This document shows, piece after piece, positions 43,751 to 52,511 of a stretch of 53,297 nt of DNA. The position numbers and the translations under genes are program-made. Source of the stretch: an uncultured Dehalococcoidia bacterium (GTDB taxonomy: Bacteria; Chloroflexota; Dehalococcoidia; Lucifugimonadales; Lucifugimonadaceae); NCBI GenBank assembly GCA_913048295.1, contig CAJWWK010000009.1:1-53297 (forward strand), written 5' to 3'. Numbering within the stretch: the stretch's first letter is position 1; every line of letters begins with the position of its first letter. Under the pieces are notes generated by a model, which worked only from the letters and a program-made list of their open reading frames with translations, was not told where the DNA came from and ran no database searches.

Positions 43751-44968
43751 CTAAAGATTCTTTATCTTCGGGTAGATCAGCATCACCAGCGCGACGATGC
43801 CCAGGCAGCCCGCAGACAGGAGCATGTAGCCCGCACTTACGCCCCACCTGTCGGCCGCGAAACCCGCAGCCAGTCCGGCGACCGGTGCCAGCGCAGTATC
43901 GAGCAGAGTAGCCGAGATGATCCGCCCGCGCAGGCGATCGGGCGCCAGTTCCATCAGGCTCGCACTGTTGCCGGCGCGGAAAAGAGTCTGCGAAGCACCA
44001 ATCCAGATAATCAGCGGGAAGGCCATCCACATGTAGACCGCGCCCGAAAATGCCAGCAATGCCACACCGTAAGATGTCGCAGCGAACAGCATCAGCTTGC
44101 CCTTGTAACTCACCTCGCGCCTCGAGGCGATGAAGAGACCGCCGGTCAGTCCGCCGATAGAGCCAACGGATTGGATCACCCCCATCAACCCGATTCCCCG
44201 GCCGTACTGCTCTTCGACCAACTGGGGGAGCAAGACCTGGTGTGAGAAGCCGATGGCAAGCGGGCCCATTCCCAGTAGCACCAACGCCAGGATGGCACGG
44301 TGGCGACCGATGTAGACGAAGCCTTCCACCAGCTGGTGGACCGGATTTCCGCGCGATTTCCTACTGCTAATTTCCGGGATAGCGATTTTTGAAGTCGTCC
44401 AGATCACCAGCAGGAACGCCATGGCCGCCCAAACGTAGGCCCATCCAACATCGGTTGCGATGATCAGGGCTGAGATGGCCGCCGGGCCAATAAACCTCGT
44501 ACTGTTGATGGCGATCGAGTTGAGCGACATCGCGTTGATCATGTCTTTCTTGCCGACCAGGTTGGGGATGATCGAGGTGCGTACCGGCTGGTTCATCGCC
44601 ATCCCGGTCCCAAGGCCGAACGCCAGGGCGTAGACGTGCCACAATTCGATCAGGTCGGTCAGCAGCAAAACCGCCATCGCAGCGTGCATCAGAAGAGTCC
44701 AGGCCTGGATGAACATCAACAGCCTGCGCCGGTTGAACATATCGGCGGCGACGCCTCCGAAAAGGCCGAGCACAAGCATGGGAAGGGCCCTGGCTACCAA
44801 GACGGTTGCTACAGAGGTCGATGAGCCCGTCAGTTCCCACACGAGCCAGCTGCGGGCCATCATATCGGCATGCATCGCGGTGGCCGCCAGGACCTGCCCG
44901 AACCACAGGTAGCGGAAATTGCGGTTGCTGAGAGACCTGAAGGCTGCGAGGAGAGTATCGGGCACCAT
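43751..44968 (-). CDS. Major facilitator superfamily transporter
   Basis: This 405-residue protein of about 12 hydrophobic helices begins FRSLSNRNFRYLWFGQVLAA, the usual start of the enterobactin-exporter-like (EntS/MFS_3) group, with loop 2-3 motif GGVAADMFNRRRLL and a mirrored one, GGLFIASRREVSYKGKL, in the second half. It probably exports or imports a small solute by proton exchange. The frame stays open to 45322, but the extra part is antisense-like sequence overlapping the PLP enzyme; ATG 44968 is the clear start. It lies between the SelA-like gene and the fourth enolase. Confidence 0.92.
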   Translation of the reverse strand: MVPDTLLAAFRSLSNRNFRYLWFGQVLAATAMHADMMARSWLVWELTGSSTSVATVLVARALPMLVLGLFGGVAADMFNRRRLLMFIQAWTLLMHAAMAVLLLTDLIELWHVYALAFGLGTGMAMNQPVRTSIIPNLVGKKDMINAMSLNSIAINSTRFIGPAAISALIIATDVGWAYVWAAMAFLLVIWTTSKIAIPEISSRKSRGNPVHQLVEGFVYIGRHRAILALVLLGMGPLAIGFSHQVLLPQLVEEQYGRGIGLMGVIQSVGSIGGLTGGLFIASRREVSYKGKLMLFAATSYGVALLAFSGAVYMWMAFPLIIWIGASQTLFRAGNSASLMELAPDRLRGRIISATLLDTALAPVAGLAAGFAADRWGVSAGYMLLSAGCLGIVALVMLIYPKIKNL

Positions 44969-45062
44969 GCGGGACAATAATCCGCTTGATGATGGTTTTT
45001 TGTGTGCCTGGATATTGCTCAATAGGGGTCTCTGGACGGGCGAAGTATATGCCTGCGAGCGA

Positions 45063-46196
45063 CTAGCCCCGCAGCACCGTCCAGAGCGCCTCGGCAACCA
45101 ATTCAGCCTCACCCGGTTCGAGTGCGACCGGGCTGACGTATATTTCGCCGACCTCGTTGCCCACACCGACGTGGATTGATGGATTCCCAGCTGCCAGCCT
45201 GTCCTGAATTTCGCTCGCGGATGGTCCGTCCCAGTCGTCATCGAAGTAGAAGGCCGCGGCGGGACCCTGCCTGTTCGGATGGCCATCCTCGATAACCGCC
45301 CGCACGCCAGACAGGTTCTCACCGGCAGCGACTATCGCCTCCGACCAGCCCCGCCACGTTGCCCACTCGGCTTCGTGGTCCATCGTTACGAACCGGTCAA
45401 GCGCGGCGAGCAACCCGGCTATCTCTTCTTTCGCGACCTTGCATGCCCTGCCCACCGATGCGTGGGGCGACATGTTCAGCCGTGCGGCCTCGACGAGGTC
45501 GGCCCTGCCTGCCAGGATGCCCGTGGACTGTGGCCCCCGCACCCCCTTGCCACCGGAGAAGGTCACGAGGTCGGCGCCGTCAGCGATGTACTTCGTCAGG
45601 TTGTCGGCCGGGGGCAGCATGGCAGCACCGTCGACTACAACCGGCACCTCGTGCTCATGGGCGATGGCCACTACTTCGCGTAATGACAGATCGCACGGGA
45701 AACCCGGGCCGAAGACATATGTGACAGCAGCAGTGTCTTCGTTGATCGCGCCTGCCAGTTGCTCGGCAAGACTGCCTTCGCCCCGACCCCATTCCTTGAT
45801 CTTCGCACCGGCGGTCCGGTAGCAGATTTCGAAGCCGAAGCGGTGCTTTTCGTATATGAGGATCTCGTCTTTCATACCCGCGGTGTCGGGCAACTGCAAT
45901 ATGCGGTCGGGGTCCTGCCCCGCCATGCAGGCCGCGGCCTGTACCAGCAACCCCGTCGATGCACCGGCGACCACGAGCCCGGCTTCGGCACCCGTGTACT
46001 GCGCGATTCGCTCCCCCGCCCGCCGGTTCAGCTCGTGAAAGTCGATGAAGGTATCCGCCGCATCGGCCATCGCCTGCTGGACCTCCGACGGCATACGGCT
46101 TCCGCCAAGTACAGTTACCCAGCTCCTGCCGTTAATAACTCGCTTCAGCCCGAGGCTGTCGAACTGGGGGGAGCCAGTCGAGTTGTCAAAAGTCAC
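45063..46196 (-). CDS. SelA-like PLP enzyme (D-glucosaminate-6-phosphate ammonia-lyase-like)
   Basis: This 377-residue fold-type I PLP enzyme has FDSLGLKRVINGRSWVTVLGG at the start, VVAGASTGLLVQAAA for phosphate binding, PVVVDGAAMLPP (Asp to the pyridine N) and the Schiff-base lysine in VTFSGGKGVRGPQSTG. This is the SelA/DgaE-related family. No selenocysteine machinery is nearby, so a sugar-acid ammonia-lyase or a similar lyase fits better. GTG 46196 is used. A much stronger Shine-Dalgarno (AAGGAG) with ATG at 46219 lies upstream but in another frame, so either a short leader couples translation or one base is missing in the G-rich start. The frame upstream of 46196 overlaps the HEAT/sigma-like gene. 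Confidence 0.85.
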   Translation of the reverse strand: MTFDNSTGSPQFDSLGLKRVINGRSWVTVLGGSRMPSEVQQAMADAADTFIDFHELNRRAGERIAQYTGAEAGLVVAGASTGLLVQAAACMAGQDPDRILQLPDTAGMKDEILIYEKHRFGFEICYRTAGAKIKEWGRGEGSLAEQLAGAINEDTAAVTYVFGPGFPCDLSLREVVAIAHEHEVPVVVDGAAMLPPADNLTKYIADGADLVTFSGGKGVRGPQSTGILAGRADLVEAARLNMSPHASVGRACKVAKEEIAGLLAALDRFVTMDHEAEWATWRGWSEAIVAAGENLSGVRAVIEDGHPNRQGPAAAFYFDDDWDGPSASEIQDRLAAGNPSIHVGVGNEVGEIYVSPVALEPGEAELVAEALWTVLRG

Positions 46197-46219
46197 TTCG
46201 GGTTCCCGCCCCGCTTCAT
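46193..46219 (-). other. 8-codon leader ORF or frameshifted start before the SelA-like gene
   Basis: AAGGAG at the end of the upstream gene is followed by ATG, eight codons (MKRGGNPK) and a TGA that overlaps the GTG start of the PLP enzyme (GTGA). It either acts as a coupling leader or marks a 1-base loss in the CGGGGCGGG run. Confidence 0.4.
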
Positions 46220-46221
46220 CA

Positions 46222-46923
46222 CTATCTCCTTGTGATCGGTGCTGGCGAATGGATCGACTGCCAGGCTTCGAGCTCCAGAGCGCGTACCTTGCCCAGGCCA
46301 ATGCCCAGACCCGAGGCAGTTTCAGCCGGCGTGGCCGAAGTGCCGTTGACGAGGCCGAGCCTGAGTTCCAGCACACTGCGGTGTGAATCGGAGAGGGTTG
46401 CGACCGCGTCTACGGAAAACTGCTTTGCGACAGCGCCCGGAATCGACCTTGAGTGGCCATCGGCGGCCCGGAACAGTCGGTCCATCATTTTAGTTCGACC
46501 CATCGCCATCAGGCGCCTGAAGGCAGTATTTGCAGTGCATCGATCGGCCGATCCAAGACGGCCAGCGTCGTCCTGTGCAACGCTTTCCAGACAGAGCCAT
46601 CCTTCGCGCGCGCTGCCTGTCCTCAGTCCGTGTATTGCCAGTCGCCACGATGCTTCGTAAGCGGAAACAAGTAGGTCTCGCAGTACCTGAACGGCTTTTT
46701 GGGAGCCGTTTTCCCCGAGCGCCAGGGCCGCAGAAATTCGTTCGTCGATTTCGCGACTCGCAAGCATGTTGCGCAGGCCGGCAATGAGTTCTTCGTCCGA
46801 GCCGCTGAGTTCTGAAGCCACGCGCCTTAGATGAGCACCTTCCGACTCGTCATCGGTCTTGCTCAACGGGGGTGCCTTGGGGCGATTGGGGTCTGGTTCA
46901 GTTTTGTGTTTTTGTTCGGTCAA
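46222..46923 (-). CDS. HEAT-like helical repeats joined to a sigma-70 region-4-like HTH
   Basis: This 233-residue protein has an acidic, disordered start (residues 1-45), then HEAT-like helical repeats (SREIDERISAALALGENGSQ, VLRDLLVSAYEASWRLAIHGL), and from about residue 170 a sigma-factor region-4-like end: LSDSHRSVLELRLGLVNGTS, then TPAETASGLGIGLGKVRALE, the helix-turn-helix that normally touches the -35 box. Region 2 is absent, so it is not a sigma factor; a DNA-binding regulator or anti-/co-sigma role is inferred. The start is TTG at 46923 without Shine-Dalgarno; later TTG or GTG starts are possible. Its last codons carry the Shine-Dalgarno of the next gene, so they are coupled. Confidence 0.65.
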   Translation of the reverse strand: MTEQKHKTEPDPNRPKAPPLSKTDDESEGAHLRRVASELSGSDEELIAGLRNMLASREIDERISAALALGENGSQKAVQVLRDLLVSAYEASWRLAIHGLRTGSAREGWLCLESVAQDDAGRLGSADRCTANTAFRRLMAMGRTKMMDRLFRAADGHSRSIPGAVAKQFSVDAVATLSDSHRSVLELRLGLVNGTSATPAETASGLGIGLGKVRALELEAWQSIHSPAPITRR

Positions 46924-47159
46924 CGCGGTTCGATTGGGAGGGTTCGTTCATCGTGCGTCGAGAATTCTACCTATCCCGCGGCTAAAGGCCTAAGGCTTGC
47001 CCGTAAACGCGACCCCGGGCTTCGACTTCCAACTTGAATTGCGAGGAACACTGCTTCCGCCTTGTGCGGTAGCACCAAGACGATGAGGTGCCATCCTACT
47101 GCCGGTGCGGGGGAGCCGGGCATAAATTGGTTGGGTCATGTAGCTACTGGTTTGTATGT

Positions 47160-48173
47160 CTAATTAATCAACTCGGGTTTCTGGCCGCCCACTTTTCGCT
47201 GGGCAAGGGCGGAGCCGACCACCACGAGCGCGGCACCGATATAGAGCTCGCCACCCACCGATTCGCCGAGTATCCACCAGCTGAATAACACGCCGAATAT
47301 CGGCTGGCTCAGCGAAATCACGGTCACCCGCGAAGGCAAATATCGCTTCAGCAACCAGGTCTGGCCGATGAACCCGAGGCCAGCGATCAGCACGCCCGTA
47401 TAGAGCAGCGCGACGACCAGCCGGGTCGTAACGACGAACGCCTCATCGGATTCGAAGATCAGGCTTGCGATCACGAAGGCAGTCACCCCGAACACCGCTT
47501 GCGAGATGAGCAGCTTGTGCTGAGCGATGCCCTGGCCGAGTTGTGATAGGTATACCTGCCTTCCGCCCAGCAACACCGCCGAACCGAGTAGCAGCAGGTC
47601 GCCAACCAGGAAATCGCTGCTGGAATCGGCAAACCCCTTGTAAAACACTGCGATAACCCCCGAATACGCAACCAGCGTACCGAGGGTTCTCGATCGCGAC
47701 ATCCGATCGCCGGGCACGAAAAAGTGAGCAAACACCCCGGTCCATAACGGAAAGGTCGAGGTAACGACGACCGCGTGCCCCGCGGTCGAGAAATCCTGCC
47801 CGATGTTCATAAATGCGAGTTGAACCGTGAACAGGGTCCCCAGCAGGGCGAGTGGCACCCATTCATGCCGCAGGACCTTGAACGACTGCCGGGTGGCAAC
47901 TGCATAAATCAGAACCACAACCCCACCGATGGCGAACCGCAACCAGCCCAACCGCATGGGGCCAGCGTCGTCGAGGCCCGCTTTGTTGGCAACCGGGTTC
48001 CCAGCCCAAAGCGTGGACAGCAGCAACGCCAGCGCGCCAGCCCGGGCGGTGAGTGGCTGACGGGTTATTGGTGCTGCTGTGCGGCTACTGTCGGCACTTT
48101 GCGTGCCTGCAGCGTTTTGGGTACCTGCGGCGTTTTGGGGGTCGCCGGAGTCAGCGGGCGGGGTTGTTGACAT
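47160..48173 (-). CDS. EamA/DMT-superfamily transporter
   Basis: This 337-residue protein has ten hydrophobic helices in two EamA halves: ALALLLSTLWAGNPVANKAG opens the first, and GDLLLLGSAVLLGGRQVYLS opens the second, which ends with VISLSQPIFGVLFSWWILGE. Such carriers export amino acids, nucleosides or other metabolites. About 40 residues at the N-terminus are Ala/Gly/Gln/Ser-rich and contain a duplicated hexapeptide (NAAGTQ). Its start lies 6 bases after the stop of the serine hydrolase gene, so it is the last gene of a three-gene operon. Confidence 0.92.
   Translation of the reverse strand: MSTTPPADSGDPQNAAGTQNAAGTQSADSSRTAAPITRQPLTARAGALALLLSTLWAGNPVANKAGLDDAGPMRLGWLRFAIGGVVVLIYAVATRQSFKVLRHEWVPLALLGTLFTVQLAFMNIGQDFSTAGHAVVVTSTFPLWTGVFAHFFVPGDRMSRSRTLGTLVAYSGVIAVFYKGFADSSSDFLVGDLLLLGSAVLLGGRQVYLSQLGQGIAQHKLLISQAVFGVTAFVIASLIFESDEAFVVTTRLVVALLYTGVLIAGLGFIGQTWLLKRYLPSRVTVISLSQPIFGVLFSWWILGESVGGELYIGAALVVVGSALAQRKVGGQKPELIN
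48106..48141. repeat. 18-bp tandem duplication in the DMT transporter gene
   Basis: CCTGCAGCGTTTTGGGTA and CCTGCGGCGTTTTGGGGG lie head to tail and code NAAGTQ and the similar hexapeptide before it in the disordered N-terminus. The length is a multiple of three, so the frame is kept. Confidence 0.6.
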
Positions 48174-48179
48174 CAGCGA

Positions 48180-49352
48180 CTAATGCCCGCCAGCGGCCCT
48201 GGCAACGAGATCGACTACCCCTGCAACATCCTCGCACCACCGGGTGACGATCACGAGGTTTTTCTCAGGATCGACCACGACGCAGTTCCCACCGGCTCCC
48301 GAAGCTGCGAACGTCGATGCGGAAGCGTGCTGGCCGTACCGGACATGGCCTGTATTTAGCCACCACATATAGCCGTACTGGTCGTTCAGCGCGCAAGGCG
48401 TGGTCATCATGTCGATCCAACGTTCGGAAATAATTTGCCGATCGCCCCATTTTCCGCGATTCAGGAACAACAGGCCAAATCGGGCATGATCGAGCGCACC
48501 GATCCAGAGGCCGCCGCCCCAGTGGGCACCACCCGATACCGACTCGGTAATCAGGCCGTCGATGTTCACGACCGAGTTGTCGTCATAGCCGTGCCACTCC
48601 CATGACGCCGAAGCGCCAATAGGGTCCATGACCTCGCGTTTAAGCACATCGGGAAGCGGTTCACGCCACACTGCGAGCAGCGCCAGCGCGGTCCTGTTCA
48701 CCCGAACGTCGTTGTACTCCCAGTGGCCGCCCGGCTGCCTGCGGGTGTCGCGTTTGGTCACGCCGGCACTACCCATTCCGACCACCTCGAGGTCGCGGTC
48801 CCAGTCGACGAGATCGGGCTTCGTGTAAAGAGTGCCCTCCCACTCGGAAGTCTGCTGCAACAGGTGTTCCCACGTAACACCGCGGTTCTGGTCGGTATCG
48901 AAGCCGTCGATGACTTTACCGGTGTTGTTCTGTGTGATCGATTTACCAGCTTCGTAATCGATAACGCGGTCGGTGGTGCTCCTGATAAGCCCTCTGTCGA
49001 ACGCAAGACCCGCCATCGTGGCCACGTAGCTTTTTGTGGCGCTGTAAGTAAGGTCGACACGCTCGACATCGCCCCACTCAGCAACGATGTAGCCGTCTTT
49101 CAGTACGACGCCCGCCGGGCCGCCGCGGTCTTTGAACTGGCCGAGTTTAGCCGCCCACCGCGGAGCGTCGCCGCCCACGTTTCCGCGTCGGATGTCGATA
49201 GGCCACTTGATTTCGTTATCGAATGCGAACTGGACTGCCGCATCGAGTGCGCTCTGGTCCATACCGAGCCCCACGGCGGCCGTGCGTTGCCATGCGGTGC
49301 TGGCGAGTGCAACGGCCGGGGGCGGTAAGTAAACTTCCGGTTTCGTCGTCAA
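48180..49352 (-). CDS. Serine beta-lactamase-like hydrolase (class C/DD-peptidase fold)
   Basis: This 390-residue protein from TTG 49352 has the active-site SxxK in LTYSATKSYVATMAG, the Tyr motif in WEYNDVRVNRTALAL and the third box around GAGGNCVVVDPEK. These define the beta-lactamase/EstB/DD-peptidase clan; most such bacterial proteins are esterases or amidases. No signal peptide is visible from this start. The frame runs on to 49520, but that part overlaps the aminotransferase gene and has no family character; TTG 49352, 20 bases after that gene, is the natural start. It sits between the aminotransferase and the DMT carrier. Confidence 0.88.
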   Translation of the reverse strand: MTTKPEVYLPPPAVALASTAWQRTAAVGLGMDQSALDAAVQFAFDNEIKWPIDIRRGNVGGDAPRWAAKLGQFKDRGGPAGVVLKDGYIVAEWGDVERVDLTYSATKSYVATMAGLAFDRGLIRSTTDRVIDYEAGKSITQNNTGKVIDGFDTDQNRGVTWEHLLQQTSEWEGTLYTKPDLVDWDRDLEVVGMGSAGVTKRDTRRQPGGHWEYNDVRVNRTALALLAVWREPLPDVLKREVMDPIGASASWEWHGYDDNSVVNIDGLITESVSGGAHWGGGLWIGALDHARFGLLFLNRGKWGDRQIISERWIDMMTTPCALNDQYGYMWWLNTGHVRYGQHASASTFAASGAGGNCVVVDPEKNLVIVTRWCEDVAGVVDLVARAAGGH

Positions 49353-49372
49353 ATTTAGCCGGCTACCTGACC

Positions 49373-50308
49373 CTAGTCCTCGAGCCGTTTCAGGTACTGA
49401 CCGAGCCAGTCGAACTCTACGAAGTCGACATACTCGTCCATAAGGGCCTTCGTTATCGGACCCGCTGCCGTACCATCGCCAATCTGGCGGCCCTGGAACG
49501 ACCTGACACCGCATATGCAAAGCGATGTCGAAGTCAGGAATATCTCATCGGCGGTAATCGCATCGAACAGGTCCAGGTCTTTGGCGACTACCGGGACATC
49601 GATCCTCTCGGCCATCTCAATCGCCGTCTCCCGAGAGATTCCGCCCAGTACGTATTGCTCTTGCGGTGTGTAAATCACACCATCCTTGATCGTGAATATG
49701 TTCGATCCGATGCCTTCTGACAGGAACCCGCGAGTATCCAGGAGAATCGCCCACGCCTCGGGGTCCTGCTTCTTGGCTTCCATATCGGCCATGATCAGGT
49801 TGAGGTAGTTGTGCGACTTCACACGGGGGCTGAGTGACTCGGGCGGGACCCGGCGTACCGATGGCACCAGCACGTCCATGCCGTCTCTGTACAGCCGGGC
49901 ACGGGGCTTCAGGGGCAACGGAGCGCATTCGATGATCACGTTGGGGCCGCCCGCGGTCTCCCACATGTCGCCACCAACCAAGTCGACCCCGCGCGAGACG
50001 CGCTGCCCCACCCAATAGTCGTCGTCGGGTCCGAGAAGGTGAAGGTTGGCCTCCAGCACGGCCATCGAACGCTCGACCATCTCCTCCTGGCTCATGCCGG
50101 GGTCGATATCGACGTACCTGAGAGAGTTGTAGAACCGGCTGATATGGGTTTCGATCTTGAAAATCTTGTGCCCGAACGTGCGGGTCATATCGAACACCGC
50201 ATCGCCGTATTTGAAGCCCCGATCCCTGAAAGGCACCCTGACCTGAGACTCCGGCACAATCTCGCCGTTGAAGTAGGCTACTCGTTCGCCCTCTTGAGAT
50301 GTAATCAT
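49373..50308 (-). CDS. Class IV aminotransferase (branched-chain/D-amino acid type)
   Basis: This 311-residue fold-type IV PLP enzyme begins YFNGEIVPESQVRVPFRDRG, then FKYGDAVFDMTRTFG, the PLP lysine in SPRVKSHNYLNLIMADMEA, and the cofactor loop LSEGIGSNIFTIKDG, followed by VLGGISRETAIEMAE. Branched-chain aminotransferase, D-amino acid aminotransferase and (R)-amine transaminases share these motifs; the specificity cannot be told. It is the first gene of the operon with the hydrolase and DMT carrier; AGGAAAG precedes the ATG at 50308. An A/T-rich alternating stretch near 50465-50490 upstream could include its promoter. Confidence 0.93.
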   Translation of the reverse strand: MITSQEGERVAYFNGEIVPESQVRVPFRDRGFKYGDAVFDMTRTFGHKIFKIETHISRFYNSLRYVDIDPGMSQEEMVERSMAVLEANLHLLGPDDDYWVGQRVSRGVDLVGGDMWETAGGPNVIIECAPLPLKPRARLYRDGMDVLVPSVRRVPPESLSPRVKSHNYLNLIMADMEAKKQDPEAWAILLDTRGFLSEGIGSNIFTIKDGVIYTPQEQYVLGGISRETAIEMAERIDVPVVAKDLDLFDAITADEIFLTSTSLCICGVRSFQGRQIGDGTAAGPITKALMDEYVDFVEFDWLGQYLKRLED

Positions 50309-50598
50309 GTTTGGTTCTTTCCTGGGGTCTGTTTCTGGCGCTTCTGAGCCGTCGTCAGCAGCAGATTTCGTCCTGTTCCCAGCGCGACTCTATTTGAACC
50401 CGAACGGCTAGGGTTGCGCGATGCTACACCCGCCTGCAGGGGTGCGTACAGTTGCTCGCCACATGTGGGTATATATGTATGTATATACAGATCGGGAGAG
50501 ATGGAAGAATGAAGCCCAACAACTGGGCGAACATCTGGCCCGAAACTGCCCGGTCCCGTCCGATTTATCGCCATGCCAATCACCGACGTCTCCCAGAG

Positions 50599-51310
50599 TG
50601 ACCTGCCCCCATTACCTGTTCCACTCGTTACGTCAGTCCGACGGCCTGCTTCAGCCTTATTGTCTCCGGTGCCGGCGGCCGGTATCCGAGTGAGCTGTGC
50701 GGCCGAATCGTGTTGTACTCCTGCCGCCACCGTTCTGTCAGTATCTGCACCTCCCTTAGCGAATAAAAGATCTCGCCGTTCAGCAGTTCATCCCTCAACT
50801 TCCCGTTGAAGCTCTCGTTGCAGCCGTTCTCCCATGGACTCCGAGGCTGGATAAACAGGGTCCGTACCCCGACACGCGGCAACCAGTCCCGAATCGCCTT
50901 CGCAGTGAACTCCGGACCGTTGTCAGACCTGATGTGTTCTGGAACACCGTTCGATGTGAACAGTCCGGTGAGGGTGTGCATCACATCGTCTGAGCGGATC
51001 CTCCTTGCTGCTTGAATTGCCATGCATTCTCTCGTGTATTCATCGATCACGGTCAGCAACCTGACTGCTCGCCCGTCCTCGGTCCTGCACGTGACAAAGT
51101 CGTAGGCCCAGACGTGGTTCGGCCTTTCCGGTCTGAGCCTGATACACGATCCATCGTTCAGCCAGAGTCTTCCTCTTTCCGGCTGCTTCTTTGGAACCTT
51201 CAGCCCTTCACGTCGCCATATGCGTTCAACACGCTTGTGGTTCACCTGCCAGCCACGATCCCTGAGCAATGCGGTGATCCTGCGGTAGCCGTAGCGGCCA
51301 TACCGAGTTA
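50599..51310 (-). mobile_element. Truncated IS3-family insertion sequence
   Basis: The left boundary TGACCTGCCCCCATTACCTG at 50599 has the look of an IS3-type terminal repeat (TG start, C-run). The element runs through the C-terminal two thirds of OrfB. OrfA and the start of OrfB are missing. The last recognisable residues (RYGRYGYRRITALL) end near 51310, 80 bases before the epimerase stop, and no matching inverted repeat is seen there. So the element is a dead remnant. Confidence 0.8.
50628..51269 (-). CDS. IS3-family transposase OrfB, N-terminally truncated
   Basis: The 213-codon frame holds the rve integrase core with the DDE triad: Asp in HVWAYDFVTCRTEDGRA, Asp in IRSDNGPEF and Glu in PRSPWENGCNESFNGKLRDE, then the typical ending YNTIRPHSSLGYRPPAPE. 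The frame continues upstream through RYGRYGYRRITALL to about 51310, but without the HTH_21 region and OrfA, which are needed for the fused OrfAB transposase made by frameshift. It starts nominally at TTG 51269. It is not expected to move by itself. Confidence 0.9.
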   Translation of the reverse strand: MLRDRGWQVNHKRVERIWRREGLKVPKKQPERGRLWLNDGSCIRLRPERPNHVWAYDFVTCRTEDGRAVRLLTVIDEYTRECMAIQAARRIRSDDVMHTLTGLFTSNGVPEHIRSDNGPEFTAKAIRDWLPRVGVRTLFIQPRSPWENGCNESFNGKLRDELLNGEIFYSLREVQILTERWRQEYNTIRPHSSLGYRPPAPETIRLKQAVGLT

Positions 51311-51389
51311 CGAGGCAGGGTCGCCAAGTGTCACCAGCAATACAGGAAGATCGATTTTCATGTGCGATTCGTTCTTTCTTGAAGCGATA

Positions 51390-52325
51390 TCAGGGAGTCT
51401 GTAAGCGAAACCAATTGACCGTGGATTTCAGCCCTTCCTCAAGCGATACCTGCGGAACCCAACCCAACTGCTTTTCAATCCGGGTTGCATCCAACGATAT
51501 CCGGTTTATATCTCCCTCACGAGCCGGTCCGTGAACTGCGTCGGCATCATGCCCGCAATTTTGCGCAAGGATCTCGAAAATGCGATTGGTCGACGTGCCT
51601 ACCCCACTCCCGATGTTGAACGGCCCGGTTTCATTGTTTTCACCGAGTTTTACGATAGCTTCAACTACGTCCCCAACATAAACATAGTCACGTTCATCAT
51701 TGCCGTCCCCAAATATGGTCAATAGCTTACCGCCCAACATGGCCCGGGCAAAAATCGCAACCACACCTGCTTCGCCATGTGGGTCCTGACGAGGTCCATA
51801 TATGTTCGCCAGTCGAACAATCGAATACTCAAGGCCGCATAGACGTTCGTAAATCGGCAGATACGTTTCGACTGCAAGTTTCGACGCCCCGTACGGAGAA
51901 AGCGGGTGCGTGGTAGTGGATTCGTCGGCCGGTAGCACCTTCGGCTCACCGTAAGCAGTACCGCCAGACGTTACATACACGACCTTTGTCGGTTTATCGC
52001 CCAGTGCCCGAATGCCTTCGAACAGATTCAGAGCGCCACCAATATTTACGTCTGCGTCCAGCTGGGGTTCCCGTGCGGAAACCGAAACACTGATTTGTGC
52101 GGCAAGGTGAAAAACGAAGTCCGGGCGAATTTCAGCGATCACGTCCCGCACTTCAGGATCGCGAATATCCATGACCCGCAGATCAAATTGATCAGGAAGA
52201 TTCGCCTGCTTGCCCGAAGAAAGATCGTCTATACCAACGACCGTGTATCCATCGGAAACCAGACGGTCAACGAGGTGAGAGCCGATAAACCCGGCCGCAC
52301 CAGTTATTAATGCTGTTTTACCCAT
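51390..52325 (-). CDS. NAD-dependent epimerase/dehydratase (UDP-glucose 4-epimerase-like)
   Basis: This 311-residue extended SDR has the Rossmann loop ITGAAGFIGSHLV, DDLSSGK for the adenosine ribose, FHLAAQISV, Ser in VTSGGTAYGEP, YxxxK in SPYGASKLAVE, and RLANIYGPRQDP then FGDGNDERDYVYVGD. It probably interconverts a UDP- or other nucleotide sugar for polysaccharide or glycoconjugate synthesis. GalE, WbpP/Gne-like and WcaG-like enzymes share these motifs. It lies next to a dead IS3 element at its 3' side and a decayed kinase gene upstream, so it is isolated from any glycan cluster in this window. Confidence 0.93.
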   Translation of the reverse strand: MGKTALITGAAGFIGSHLVDRLVSDGYTVVGIDDLSSGKQANLPDQFDLRVMDIRDPEVRDVIAEIRPDFVFHLAAQISVSVSAREPQLDADVNIGGALNLFEGIRALGDKPTKVVYVTSGGTAYGEPKVLPADESTTTHPLSPYGASKLAVETYLPIYERLCGLEYSIVRLANIYGPRQDPHGEAGVVAIFARAMLGGKLLTIFGDGNDERDYVYVGDVVEAIVKLGENNETGPFNIGSGVGTSTNRIFEILAQNCGHDADAVHGPAREGDINRISLDATRIEKQLGWVPQVSLEEGLKSTVNWFRLQTP

Positions 52326-52511
52326 ACCTGCTACCAGTGCCTGTTCTTCTTGGTTTGGTCGTGGCCCGAGTACTCACACGCCAGAGGCATTTGTGAACGG
52401 GCAACACGCATCTCGATTCCGGAAAATACTACGTGATTTGCTCTCGATGAAACTGGCAGCGCTCGTTGATTCTGAACCGAATTCAAACGCCTGTACGTTT
52501 TCGCTCAACCC

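Noticed and set aside
44969-45322. N-terminal extension of the MFS gene (118 residues)
   Set aside because: It is Arg/Ser-rich without hydrophobic pattern, overlaps the PLP enzyme gene, and the family start is at 44968.
49353-49520. N-terminal extension of the serine hydrolase gene
   Set aside because: It overlaps the aminotransferase gene and shows no signal peptide or family sequence.
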